64,000 nt of DNA. It comes from Onchidella celtica. Its lineage: Eukaryota > Mollusca > Gastropoda > Systellommatophora > Onchidiidae. Shown here piece after piece: positions 26,001-36,480 of this stretch (position 1 is the first letter of the stretch; every line of letters begins with the position of its first letter). The notes under the pieces are model-generated. The model was given only the letters and a program-made list of their open reading frames with translations, made no database searches and was not told the DNA's origin. Both the position numbers and the translations under genes were made by a program. The stretch covers positions 39,314,438 through 39,378,437 of the forward strand of contig OZ007574.1 in assembly GCA_963931925.1 (NCBI GenBank), given 5' to 3'.

Positions 26001-29000
26001 GCTAACAGAAAACACACCGTCATCTAGCAGTGGCCTTAATGAGGCAGAGTTGAGCGGCCCCCCTATTGCTACATCAACGCCACACAAACCTACAAAGGTT
26101 ATGGTAGACAGCAACACCTCACCGGCATTTAAACACGACAAGTTATTTTCCCAGTCATTCGAATTGTCCCCAACACGGCCACTTACACAAGAAGAACATA
26201 AACTTCACACACATTTTGTTAGGAGACGATTGAATAATTCAGAAACAAACATTTTCAAATGCAAGACAGGAGGCCAACCTATACTATTAGCCAAACTAAC
26301 AAAAACAAATAAAGAAACATCTCTAGCCAAAGAAACCACCAAAAGAAAACGCACACATTTGCTTTCTACCATTAGGACTAGCATAGCGGGCGCATCACAA
26401 GACAGTATTACCACACAACATGCATCAGAACTTAGACAGGTCAAAACAGCGACACGAAAGAATATTTGTGAGGAGGCAGGCATTAAATTAAAACCACAAA
26501 TGAGCAGCCAGTCTGTGATGGCAATGAAGGAAGCTACAGATCTAACATGGAGCCAGTTACGTCAACAAAGACGGTATCTTAAAGAAGCTGGCCTCATGTT
26601 GCCAAATGAGCAAGAACAACGGAAAGCCATGGAAGATCTGGCAGCTGACATTGTCACAGAGATGGAGGATTTTATTGACGCCGATGGACAGACACACCGC
26701 GCAGCATTCGGGAGGGTTTCAAATCTATCAGATTTTGTAGTCAACATCTTAGACAAACAGAAAAACAAAATGAGACACTCACGTGGCACAACTCCACCAT
26801 TCCACAGGATGAAATTTGGGTTAAGTTTGGGGGGGACCACGGCAAAGATAGTTTAAAATTTACTCTTCAAATAGCTAACACACAAAAAGCCAATTCAAAA
26901 CACAACACATTTCTAGTTGCAATGGCAAAAATCAAAGACAGCTATGAAAACCTTGAAACATGTATGTCTGTTTTACAACCTCAACTTGCAGAGCTTTCAG
27001 CACTAGTATGGCAGGGCAAGAAAATAGTTTTATTCCTTTTTGGGGATTATGACTTTCTTGCTAAAATATATGGACTCTCTGGTGCACAAGGCACATACCC
27101 ATGTCTGTGGTGCCTGGCGCCAAAGTCCCACATGATGAAATTACAAACACACAACTCTCCAGCCCGCTCTTTGGCCACCATTAAACACGACTACAAACGT
27201 TTCAAAGAGGTCGGCTTAGGGCTGAAGAAACATGTGCGCCGTTTTCACAATAGTCTCCACCTCCCAATGCTAGATGTAGATCCAAGCCATGCTGCTCCGC
27301 CATATCTTCATATTTTGTTAGGTATTGTGCTGAAACACCATCGCCTGCTTGAAGAGGCTGCACATGAAATCGATGTGCAGTTGGGCTTACAAGCAGAAGA
27401 TGAATGCAAAGGTGTGTCTGCGTCAATAAAATCCTATGGAAGCAACTGGCCAAAGGCTGAGGGACTCGAAGAAAGAATTCGGTTCCTGCAAGGTTGTGTG
27501 ACTCTGACTAATGATGAAGAAGAGAGAAGCCGTTTTCAGGAGAAGCTCTCAGATGCAGAAGAAGAGTTACTCAACCTTGATTTCGAGCCCCTCAGCCCTA
27601 GGTCAGGGCCCATCTGCTCACAACTAGACAACATTCTTGACAAACACAACATTACACCTCAGTCATACCATAGCCGTTCATTCATCGGAAACCACTGCCA
27701 CAAATACATCACTGCCAAAGTTTATAAAGACATTACTTTGTTCATTATCAAGAAAACACAGGAAAACACACACAACCAGAGCATACTGACCATGGCTTTC
27801 GTGTTGCGGGACAAATTTAATGAAATAAATGAAGCATACGCCAAAGTTCACACATTAATATCACATGGAAAACCTGTGCCACCTAACAACATTCCACACA
27901 TTCAAACTTGGATTACTAGGTACATGGAATTATTCAGATGTTCTTTCCCCAATAAAATCATACCTAAGCAACATATTCTAGAGAAGCACTGCCTTCCCTG
28001 GATACAGAAATACGGGTTTGGTATGGCACTGCATGGTGAGCAAGGGGGCGAGCTCATTCACGCTTCTGTGGCCAAGTTAGAAAGACGGGCAGCAGCCATC
28101 AAAAACAAGCAACACCAACTTCAACTAGTCATGCAGTCACAACATCTACAAACCTCCCCAGAACTCCAAGCATGTGCTCCACCAGTGAAACGAAGGAAAA
28201 CAAAATCTTAATCTGTGACATTATTTATAATTTTATAGACCCATTCATTGTTTTTGATTATTTGTGAATTTGTGATAACATATGACTGGTTAAGTGCAGG
28301 CGTGACATGACACTGACAGTGAGGCCAACGGAAAACGATCGTCAAACTCGAATAACTCGACACTGGATATCTATACATGAATGCAGTCATGTGAGTTTTG
28401 AAAGTTAACCTATTTCTCATGCTGTGTGATGATTTCACCTCATTCGATGGGGCCAATCATATCTAATTTCATATCTGAAATTTATGAACAATGTACTCAT
28501 TTGAGGAAATATTGTATAATTTTGTGCCTCTATATCTCTACTACGATGTTGAATACATTTCTATGGTTCACTGTATACATTTACAATATATCGCTAAGTT
28601 ATTATGTGTTTACAAAAGTATGACATATGGGCTGATTTGGGTGTGAGACTGCTTTGATTACCGATAAAAAACAGCGAGTCAGAAGCGCTAAACGGGCTCC
28701 GGGAAACCCCCCCCTAGAATCGAGGTCGCTGACCCAGTTAACGAGGTCGCGACCGGGTCAGGTCACCAATAGCGGGGAGGCCGCTCGACTGGGCTCGGCA
28801 ACTAGAATACCGCCTCTTAACAGCCGTGATCCATCTGTCCATCAATCTTATGAGAGTCTAATAATTTATTTTCAGTTACTTTGATTTATCCTGGTCTCAT
28901 ACGTTTGAAAAGGACAAATTGCCTTTCAGGAACTGGATTCTAAAATTTTGAACCACTGGGATGAATCTGGATATGTTCATATCATGGAAACAGAGATATG

Positions 29001-32000
29001 TATAAAAACATCGGTAAATGTTAAAATAAAACAATTATTGCAAAACAAGGACTCAGAAATAAAGCTGTTCCTGTAACAACAAGGGGACAAGGTGGTCTAG
29101 AGGCAATGTGCTCGCCTCTCTTGCCAAGGGTCCCAGGTTCAAAATCCAGCCGGTGCAGGCATGTTCGAAGTTTGGGATTTTTCTCATACGTTCGTGTCCC
29201 TGATCCTATTGGGGTGGTGTAGAATCGAGTACCTAGTCTTTTTGAATAAGGACGAAAAAATTCGGAGGGCCCATGGCACACTTCCAAGATACCTTCTCAC
29301 ATTTTTGTGTCCCTGATTCTATTGGGGTGGTGTAGGATCAAGTACCTAGTCTTCTCGGATAAGGACAAAAAAATTCGGAGGGCCCGTGTAGTGTACACGT
29401 TGCACATATTAAAGATACCTTGGCAGTTGGAAATCGAAAAGAGCAGGCCTAACAGGCCGCTGCCCGGGCAAAATCAAATAAATTCATTCCTTCCACTCAC
29501 CCCCCCCAACCCCGCCGATTGGTGATGCACTGTGGCGACAAAGTGCCTACTCCAGTTGTAACTGGGTGCAATGACACAAAGGCAAATTTCCGAAATGGGA
29601 TTAAAGTAGTATACAAATGCAAATCTTGTTTGAAAAAAACATATGACTAACATAGGAGGAATGACTTGATAATTGAGACAGAAATTTAATAGAAATATAG
29701 ATCTTGATCAGATACATGTTTATAGCAATATGTAATACTGGTTTCTGATAGAAAATATGTGAGCACCTGATTTCAGGGGGATATGAAGAGAAATTTGTGG
29801 ACACTTGACAACATTTTCCAAATCTCATGAAACCTCAGTTTCACGTATCTGCCAGAATCTAACTGCCCCAATCTACAAGATGCAGACGGTGTTCAGACAG
29901 ATGGTGCTTTGCTGCTATTTGAATCCATACATTTTTTTTTTACCCAGAAAACTGGTGTCTTCAGTACCATTGTATTCTAAAAGTTACACAGTAAGCATCA
30001 GACAAAAACAATCTAAAATTCATAATTGTGAACATTTCACTCACTCGTCAAAGATTTCTTATTCTTTTTTTTCTTGGATTTCCGTTTCTCCGGTGGTATC
30101 ATATTAACAGTCATTTTTCCCCCATGTTGAACATTGGCAGCAGCTCCTATGTAGGTGAAATTTCTGCATTCACCTGAATTAAGAACAAAGAAATCGAATT
30201 AAAATACTCAGCTTTCATCATTACTTATACATCCAAAGCGTGCTGTGTAAGCATTTATCTGATGGAATCATAAACTCATTAGTCATTCTAATATCTTGAA
30301 TCCTTCTTGTAATATAGTGATTCCATCCACTTAGCTATGAGATATTATGCAATGTTTCAGCAGTGGTAAGTCCTTTACCCTAAATTTATGTGTCCTCATA
30401 TTACGTGCGAGCATTCTGTAATTGTCGTACTGAATTTGTATTTGGTTTAACTCTTTCCCACACAGCGCACGCTGCGTCACACGCTTCCTTAGCGAAAGCC
30501 GGAACAACACAACCTGCATTGTGACATTGTAAAGGTATTTCTTGACCACTGTATTGGAATTAACATCCCGTGACGCTGAACCTTTAAAATAGAATTCTTG
30601 GTAAAGCTTCCTTTGTCCTTGCGTGTCCAGTGATACCATGTGTGCAATAAGTGTATAGTTTGGACAGTTGTTGTGTAGTTGGGCGATCTTTGTTTACAAA
30701 TGCACATTACAGTATGGTGTATAACCCCAGGAGGTGCTTTGTCCAGACGTGGAATCATGGCCCATAGGGAAAGAGTTAAGTAGTCTGTAATCTGCTGCCC
30801 TACTGCCTAGAAAAGGGAGGTTAGGGTTGGCAAACAGCATGAACCCATATGACCTCCAGTGGCAAAACCTCTTCTCCCAGTGGAGGGCAGCAGGCATGGA
30901 ATACTAAAAAGTGTCTTTAGTGCCCAATAATGGACTTGTATTCTTGTTTGAACAGAAATGGCAATGCTGCCAGCTTGGTACAACCAAATGGGTGTTTATT
31001 GCTCTAGCAGGGCTGCCACTCAACTGAGAAAAAAACATCTGAAATCTATGCGGAGCATAAATTTTAAATGACTGACCATATTCTGTGCATAAATTTGATA
31101 TAATGGACCATACATTACACCTGCACACAGAAATACACAACAAAATACTTAACCAGGGCATTGGATACGCATGACCCTGAAAAACACCGCGGAGTGCAGA
31201 AAAAAAAAAACAGGACATCGGAAAATCACCCAGACATCGGAAAAATTACCACTGATCTCTTCCACTGCAGATTTCCTTTTCAGTACATGTGTGTACTCTA
31301 CAAGCTGGAAATCAAATCTCTTGTGAAAGGTGTGCTAAGAAAACTAACATCATAGAAGTTGAACCTACACTTAGTGGAGGAGGGAGAAGACAATGTCATG
31401 ATACTTGTAGTTAATATATTAAGTGCCTGGCTTAAAAAATAATTTGTCCACCTGAATGGCCTGACTTAGGGACCAAAAAAAAAAAAAAAAAGGGCCAAGT
31501 TTTTGGGAAAAGGACAAAACATGTATTAAACAGCATGTAACTGCAGAAAATTCTTGATCATGGGCCTTTTATTTAACAACAGAACTTATTGCATCTCATC
31601 ACAAGTACTTTACCCGAATATCATTGGGGTCACTTACGATTTATCCACCACTATTGTTGTTATTGCGTCTTAAAGTAAACCCAATACATGTGTTCAATAA
31701 GACCCGATTGACCCGACCGCTGAGGCTATTGGCAACATGCGAACAATCGGCTGACTGACCACTGGCTATCCCCACACAGGCGATAAGTGGATGAGTTCAC
31801 TCATGCGGGATGAGGGTTAATGCAGCCAACTACCATGGCGGGCATATAACCACTGTAAGTCAAATGAGTCTAAGTAAGAGTTGGACACATTTTACTCAGC
31901 TTGACTAGGTAACGTTTAGAATACCAGACAAGAGCTAAATCACTGACATCTTTAGAAAGAATCACATAGACAATGTCTTTTTAGCTTATATATATATAAA

Positions 32001-32393
32001 TATTCCCCATCTGCACACAACTGGTTAACCTGCTTTTCTACTAATGATAATTTCTCAGGCTATGTTCATATACTGCACCGATAACAAAATTTTTCTCTAA
32101 TTTCTTTCTTTTCTGCACTCTTGGGATGCATTAGGTCAATATTCTTTGCATGCCACTTGGGTCATGAATTATCATTAACTGTATAGGTGCTCGCAAAGTG
32201 AAATTTAGTTAATCACAAGCACACATCGCACGAAAGTTTGTGGGTGGCCAATGAAAAGACAGTTAAACTTAAAATGCATATGTCTACTACCATTAAGAGC
32301 CACTCCTGCCCCTTTTGAACCACAGTCCTTTCCTTTTGCCCCATTATCCTCACGGCTGGCATCCATTTCCACTTCTGATCCCTTCTCAGCCAT
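23049..32393 (-). CDS. death-domain adaptor-like protein, copy A (3 exons, 169 aa)
   Basis: Exons on the minus strand are 32393-32291, 30173-30045 and 23326-23049. All junctions are GT-AG and both introns are phase 1. Exon 1 encodes a short Gly/Lys/Asp-rich start (MAEKGSEVEMDASRED). Exon 2 encodes CRNFTYIGAAANVQHGGKM followed by a very basic stretch (KRKSKKKNKK). Exon 3 encodes a C-terminal death domain (about residues 83-165; MLDLKD, WKDMGRRLGFED, LNYQILLKWK, IGRGDLSDIL). Death domains act as homotypic adaptors in apoptotic and NF-kB-type immune signalling; a C-terminal death domain on a short protein recalls FADD/IMD-type adaptors, but I cannot name an orthologue. The gene is a duplicate of the one at 48845-50919. 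Intron 2 (6.7 kb) holds a MITE, a complete DNA transposon and a SINE; intron 1 holds another MITE. The coding exons are undamaged. Confidence 0.82.
23418..24203. mobile_element. TTAA-flanked MITE, family 1, copy 2
   Basis: A 786-bp element inside intron 2 of death-domain gene A. Termini are CCCTCACCCTGCG and its imperfect inverse CGCAGGGTAAGCG, with TTAA at both sides (23414-23417, 24204-24207). This is the piggyBac-type signature. It matches 7190-7959 along most of its length. The equivalent intron of the paralogous gene at 49.1 kb lacks it, so it inserted after the gene duplication. It has no coding capacity. Confidence 0.8.
24657..24766. repeat. tandem repeat of about 67 bp split by a transposon
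   Basis: Unit 1 is 24657-24723. Unit 2 begins at 24724 (TACCATTTGGTATTTAAATC against TATCATTTGGTACTCAAATC in unit 1) and continues, after the transposon, at about 28833-28861 with ATCAATCTTATGAGAGTCT, matching ATCAATCTTATGAAAGTCT in unit 1. The DNA transposon therefore landed inside the second unit. Confidence 0.75.
25354..26856 (+). pseudogene. RAG1 N-terminal-like region and first part of transposase (frameshifted)
   Basis: The frame is open from 25246, but the ATG at 25354 (MEHHEEHIHVERLHELC) is the likely start. The first 130 or so residues follow the layout of the vertebrate RAG1 N-terminal region: ELCRTCGG, then a DxxxIHxxxxCYSC block (LNHIHSSTICYSC), then WTEFQPHTRAADCVLC. In RAG1 the equivalent motifs are zinc-binding Cys pairs followed by a PHTPxCxxC motif. 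A low-complexity Thr/Ser-rich middle (about 200-320 of the open frame) and a Lys/Arg-rich part follow, and then a conserved pre-catalytic segment. The frame runs out at 26854 because a single-base shift has occurred at about 26756-26790, in an A-rich tract. Beyond it, the true reading lies in the frame of the downstream block. The RAG1-like similarity is recognised from memory of RAG1 motifs, not from an alignment. Confidence 0.75.
26790..28211 (+). pseudogene. DDE-type transposase core (second block, after frameshift)
   Basis: Read in the frame of 26922-28211 but starting upstream, the block opens with LTWHN...WVKFGGDHG, whose Asp (codon 26835) is the probable first catalytic acid; an ORF begun at the ATG at 26922 would miss it. 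Next come FLFGDYDFLAKIYGL with the probable second acid, a zinc-binding PCLWC pair, HxxLLG-type segments (YLHILLGIVLKHH), and near the C-terminus GEQGGELIH with the probable catalytic Glu. The order FxxxxYDxxL-GLxGxxGxxxCxxC resembles the RAG1/Transib core and the CMC transposases, which share an insertion domain between acids two and three. The C-terminus is basic (KRRKTKS). No internal stop exists in 26790-28211. Function: cut-and-paste transposition of the surrounding element. Confidence 0.78.
29083..29490 (+). mobile_element. tRNA-derived SINE with duplicated core
   Basis: The head (29083-29157) is tRNA-like, with an A-box-like GGTGGTCTAGAGG and a B-box-like GGTTCAAAATCC. The body contains the block TGTCCCTGATcCTATTGGGG...ATTCGGAGGGCCC twice, at about 29193-29290 and 29305-29400. 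It ends with CTTGGCAGTTGGAAATCGAA and GAGCAGGC. The paralogous intron near 49.5 kb has no such insert. It lies in intron 2 of death-domain gene A. Confidence 0.7.
30451..30775. mobile_element. TTAA-flanked MITE, family 3
   Basis: A 325-bp element in intron 1 of death-domain gene A. Termini are CTCTTTCCC and GGGAAAGAG, with TTAA on both sides (30447-30450, 30776-30779). The terminus is similar to, but distinct from, family 2 (CTCTTTGTGTGCC). It is non-coding; piggyBac-type mobilisation is inferred from the TTAA. Confidence 0.7.
31685..31822 (-). mobile_element. partial MITE end (family 1-like)
   Basis: The sequence ending GCGGGATGAGGGTTAA (31807-31822) is a variant of the family 1 terminus (TTAACCCTCA...GCG) read from the other strand. 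The opposite end is not recognisable, so this is a fragment or a diverged relative. Confidence 0.4.
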
Positions 32394-34600
32394 TGCAAAT
32401 CACAGGGAAATGAAACCTACAGAAAAATAGAAAAAAAGATGGCAATAAGAAATCGTAATTCATAACATAGGTAACTGCTTGAGCAAAAAGGCAGAAAATA
32501 GTCTATCTACCCAAGTGAGTTCTGAACAGGCTATTTTGCCAATCTGTGGGAGTCTAAATTCTACGTATATTGCTTGTTACATGTGGGGGGGGGGGGGGGG
32601 GGGAAACTAATTTACTGTACAGGTAACACAGCTGTGTGATAAATTCTGACCCAAGTAACACTAGTGACAGTGCAACTACCCCCCCCCCCCCCCTGATATT
32701 GATATACATCTGTTGCCAACACAACCTCATCCCTCTAGGACCAGACTGATCGCTTATTTGGTGACTGTTAGTGTTAATTGTCTTACATATAAAAATGTCT
32801 GAATTTCTGATATGTTCAGAATGTATCAGGATAGGAGAGATAAATGTATCTATGGTACTTTAATTTTTTTTAGTTTCACACGTCACACAATACACCATAT
32901 TTTTAACATGCAGAGAGTCCTTAGCCACTTGCAGGGTAACATCATGATTTATCATAATAATATATCATCACATCCCAAACAATCAAGAAGGCAGCCCTCT
33001 CCCATTCTGCTTTTTTGGTATGATATGTATAATCATTAAGCTATTCCACCCCAAGATATGTTACAAATGGAATTTTAATAAATAAAAAGTATTCAAAAGG
33101 CAAGACCCCCTGGGACATGTAATAAATAAAATTAGGATGAATACAAAGCTGCGATTTCATCATAACTTTAAAACTTCAGATTACCTACTCAACAACTGGT
33201 CCAGGTACAAAGTGTCAAAACCCCATCCCCATTCTGTCATTAATTAAGTTACCTTGCAGCAGAGTCTTTTCAGCTCAATATAGTTTATAGTCTCCCCAAG
33301 ACACAGCAGTCAAACTTATCGTATCTCTCTGCTCTTCGATTTCACTGCTGGATGTCAGCCCAAAGTCTACAACAATAATAAATCATGTGAATTATTCATG
33401 GTTTCCTTCTGAAACTGGATTCAGATGTACACAAATAATGCTAAGTAGAGCCTATATAGCCACATTACATGATTATTGCTTCACAATCTGAACATCTTTA
33501 TACATTTTAGTCACTTCAAAGGTTTTTGTCAATATGCACTGTCTATGGGATAGGGGGTAGAGTTCCACACCTCCCAACCAGTACAAGCAGGAAATGGGGA
33601 GATTTGATTTTTTTAAAAACGGGGAGATTTCACAACACAAAAACCAGGGAGGTTACCACAACCTTTAAGAAACTCAACGGATATACACACAAAGAATAAC
33701 TACCATAACCATGGTAAAAAAGAATAAAGCATTCATCGCATCTTTTACACCCCCCCACCCCCGTTGGTGTTGAAAATGAGCGTAAAAATGCTACTTCAAA
33801 AATTCCCTCCCCCTTTTACCCCATTTTCTTTTTTTTCAAAACGCACAAAGCGCCCGGCCCAGGTAAGCAGACGGTCTCCACCCCCCCCCCCCCCTTACTC
33901 CCCCACTCGCACTGGGTGACGCCATACTTCATGCAACATCTCGGTCCCATGGACATCAAAGTGAGTAGTTCGACACTTCTGTGGACATGCCAGTGCCGAC
34001 CAGTCTCTACACTGTTCCCGGAAAAACCACTGAATGGGCATGGTGGCCATAAAGTCCCTCCACCTTAGTTCCAAGCCACCCCACCTAAATGGGGACTGTC
34101 CATGCTCCTGTCTCTGATAGACATTATGTCACTATCAGTCCAGTAGCACAATCGAAAGCATTTACTTGATTTACGGTCATTTTCTTTTCGTGTGATCGGC
34201 AAAAACATTTTTTTCTTCTATTTCCTGGGATCCTGGGGATTTTTCAAAGGAACACAGGGAAGGCAGGGTTTTATCATAAAAACAAGGAAATTCCCTGCAA
34301 AACGATGAGACTTGGGAGGTCTGCTGTCAATCCTTTCTACACCTAGCCCCAAACCCAGAGCTATCCCTTATCCTGTCTTTACCCTAATTTACAATACATT
34401 CAGTTGGGGGATGTTATGGTTGAAAAAAGTGTGCGTCTCGGGTCTGTCAGACCCCCAGTGTAAAATATTTCAAACTCTGCCTGCTACAGCAGAAAACAAA
34501 ATGACTGCAAGAGCTCAAGAAACACGGGACTCTTCCCAGTGAGCCTAAAATTAATCGATCTACAGACTGTTGGTTTGAAAAGTTGATGTAGACCTAATAA
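32394..34600. other. intergenic, homopolymer-rich
   Basis: No gene is supported. The part next to 32394 is the promoter/5' flank of death-domain gene A and keeps some similarity to the flank of copy B (a run of A followed by AGATG and TAATTCAT). There is a 19-base G run at 32585-32603 and a 15-base C run at 32679-32693, which could pair. C-rich runs occur near 33750 and 33880. A possible decayed inverted-terminal element lies at about 33570-34320 (ACCTCCCAA / TTGGGAGGT). Confidence 0.45.
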
Positions 34601-34994
34601 TTTTACTTAGGCTGCCATTATCCACCAACATTATCGGCGGAGCCCAGGTTTATCCACCAACATTACTGGCGGATACTGCTTGGGTTTATCAGCAGGTACT
34701 GGTGTTGACTAATTACAAAAAAAACATACTGGATTTATTCCTTATTATTGTTGGTTGGATAAAAAAAAATTTACCAAACAGATTGATTTGCTGATAGATA
34801 AAAAGACTTTTATAGAAAACAAGAAAAAAAAACATACCCTGCTGAGAATTGAACCGCTGTCCCCCGACTGACAGGTGAAGATACAAAAAAGTACTGGATT
34901 TATTCCCTATTTTATTGTTCTTGGATTTGCACACACAAAAATTGATACCTAATATAGATCTAGTAATAAAAAGACTTTGGCAAAAAAAACTGAA

Positions 34995-35062
34995 CTACTG
35001 AGAATCGAACCACGGTCCCTTGACTGACAGACAAAAATGCTAACCACTATGTCTACGTGCGC
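34995..35062 (-). repeat. tRNA-like segment in unit X (SINE-like or degenerate tRNA)
   Basis: On the minus strand it has TAGTGGTTAGCA (A-box-like), CTGTCAGTCAAG in the anticodon position and GGTTCGATTCTC (a near-perfect B box). The acceptor arms do not pair well, so I do not call a functional tRNA. The order resembles tRNA-Asp/Glu. A half copy lies at about 34840-34880. Confidence 0.5.
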
Positions 35063-35901
35063 TGCTGAGAACCCTGAGCAATCGTGAGGGAATTCTCGCT
35101 AAATAAGCATGACTAAACCAAGAAACCCATTATTATACACGGGAAAGACCTGAACCTTCCTATGTATCCATTTTAATCAATAAAATTCCATATTTATTCA
35201 GAAAAGCCTCTCCATTTTCAATCATGCCATCATTTTCAACACGTGCGCAATATGAACGTTGATCGGGATGAACGGAACAAGGGAGAAAGATGGAGCGTAA
35301 GTCAGCGAAAATGACTCCCAATTAATTTATGTTGGCGGACAAAAAAAAAAAAAACCTAGGGAAAATTTCATCTGACAGTAGGCCTATTGTGGATAAATAC
35401 TTGTAAGGTTTTACTTTAAAAAATCTACGAAATACAAAGGCTGCCCTTATCCGTCAACATTATCGACGGATACTGCCCAGCTTTATCTGTCAACATTATC
35501 GGCGGATACTGCCTAGCTTTATCCGTCAATATTATCGGCGGATACTTGGGTTTATCCGGCAACACTATTGGCATATCTTGGGCCGCCAACAGTATTAGCG
35601 GATAAAGCTCAGGTTTATCCGCAGGTATTGGTGTTGACTAATGACAAACAACAACAACAAACACACAAGCAATCTGGATTTATTCCTAATGTTGTTGGAT
35701 TACAAAAAAAAATTACCAAACAGATTGATTACTGGTTAAAAAAAAAGAAAAAAAAATCCACCCAGCTGAGAATCGAACCACTGTCCCCCGATTGACAGGT
35801 GTAGATACAAAAAAAACTGGATTTCTTCCCTTTTGTTATTGGATTAAAAAAAAAAAGATTGATACCTAATAAAAAGACATTATTAAAAAAAAAAAAAAAG
35901 C

Positions 35902-35970
35902 CTGCCGTGCTGAGAATCGAACCACGGCCACTTGCCTGACAGGCAGAGATGCTAACAACTACGCTACTGA
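35902..35970 (-). repeat. tRNA-like segment in unit Y
   Basis: On the minus strand it shows GTAGTTGTTAGCA, CTGCCTGTCAGGC and GGTTCGATTCTCAGC, matching the equivalent segment in unit X. A second half copy sits at about 35765-35808. The A and B box sequences could drive RNA polymerase III, but cloverleaf pairing is poor, so it is read as a tRNA-derived repeat. Confidence 0.5.
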
Positions 35971-36480
35971 GAACCCTGAACAATTGCGAGGAAAGTCTTA
36001 CTAAATAAGCATGACCAAACCAAGAAACCCATATCAACGGATTAGACCTGAACCTTCGCATGCCATGTATAATTGTATTGTATTACATCCATTAAATCAA
36101 TAAAATTCTAAGTTTCTCCAATTTCATTATTGTTATCAACACTCGCCCAATACGAACGTTGATCGCATCGGGATGTACGGAACAAGGGAGGAGGACGGAG
36201 AACGGGTTAGAATCAGGGGAGATGACTCGCAAATACAGAATTTATGTTGACGGATAAAAAAATTCCTAGGGGAAATTTTATCCGACGATATCGACGGATA
36301 AAGACTTCAAATATAAAAACCACAGAAAAACTGTGGGGTCGCAGCTTGGCTATATTGCCAGTGAAGTCAAAATTTGCACTAAACAAAAAATTCTAATATA
36401 ATATCAGCCATTTTCTGTCTTCTCTTTTAGTTTGTGTTTCATTTTAATCGTTTGGGTACCACTTTTTACGCGAGGCTTTG

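Larger units (their letters stand above)
24767..28828 (+). mobile_element. complete DNA transposon with RAG1-N-like protein (N-RAG-TP / Chapaev-like)
   Basis: A 4062-bp element. Its inverted termini are CACGGCTGTT and, further in, GCGGTATTCTAGTTGCCGA (24767-24810), mirrored at 28795-28828. Both ends are flanked by ATCC (24763-24766 and 28829-28832), a 4-bp target duplication. It encodes a protein whose N-terminal part resembles the N-terminal zinc-binding part of vertebrate RAG1, followed by a DDE-type transposase. That arrangement is known from Aplysia N-RAG-TP elements. The CAC terminus and 4-bp duplication suggest the Chapaev group (CMC), distant relatives of Transib/RAG1; the assignment is inference. 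One frameshift separates the two coding blocks, so this copy is probably not autonomous as it stands. It lies in intron 2 of death-domain gene A. Confidence 0.85.
34618..36307. repeat. two direct units of hairpin repeats plus tRNA-like segments
   Basis: Unit X (about 34610-35395) and unit Y (about 35440-36307) share the same order. First come hairpin motifs of the type TTATCCGTCAACATTATC-GACGGATA. Next is a tract reading CAGGTAYTGGTGTTGACTAA. Then come A-rich spacers, two tRNA-like blocks, GAGAACCCTGA, AAATAAGCATGAC and CCAAGAAACCCAT, and a closing CTAGGGGAAATTTTATCCG. In unit Y the first three hairpins start at 35447, 35483 and 35519, exactly 36 bp apart. This looks like an undescribed or species-specific repeat family; I see no protein. 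Confidence 0.7.

Noticed and set aside
29083..29157. Functional tRNA gene
   Set aside because: The tRNA-like head is followed by SINE body sequence, and the T-loop is off consensus.
33570..34320. Possible transposon bounded by ACCTCCCAA / TTGGGAGGT
   Set aside because: Only about 9 matching bases at each end and no target duplication that I could fix.
35447..35580. CRISPR array (regular 36-bp spacing of repeats)
   Set aside because: The repeats are hairpins in a eukaryotic repeat unit, the spacers are not unique, and no cas genes exist; only three units keep the exact spacing.
34995..35970. Functional tRNA genes
   Set aside because: Good B boxes but poor acceptor and anticodon stems, and the blocks repeat inside a larger unit; read as tRNA-derived repeats.
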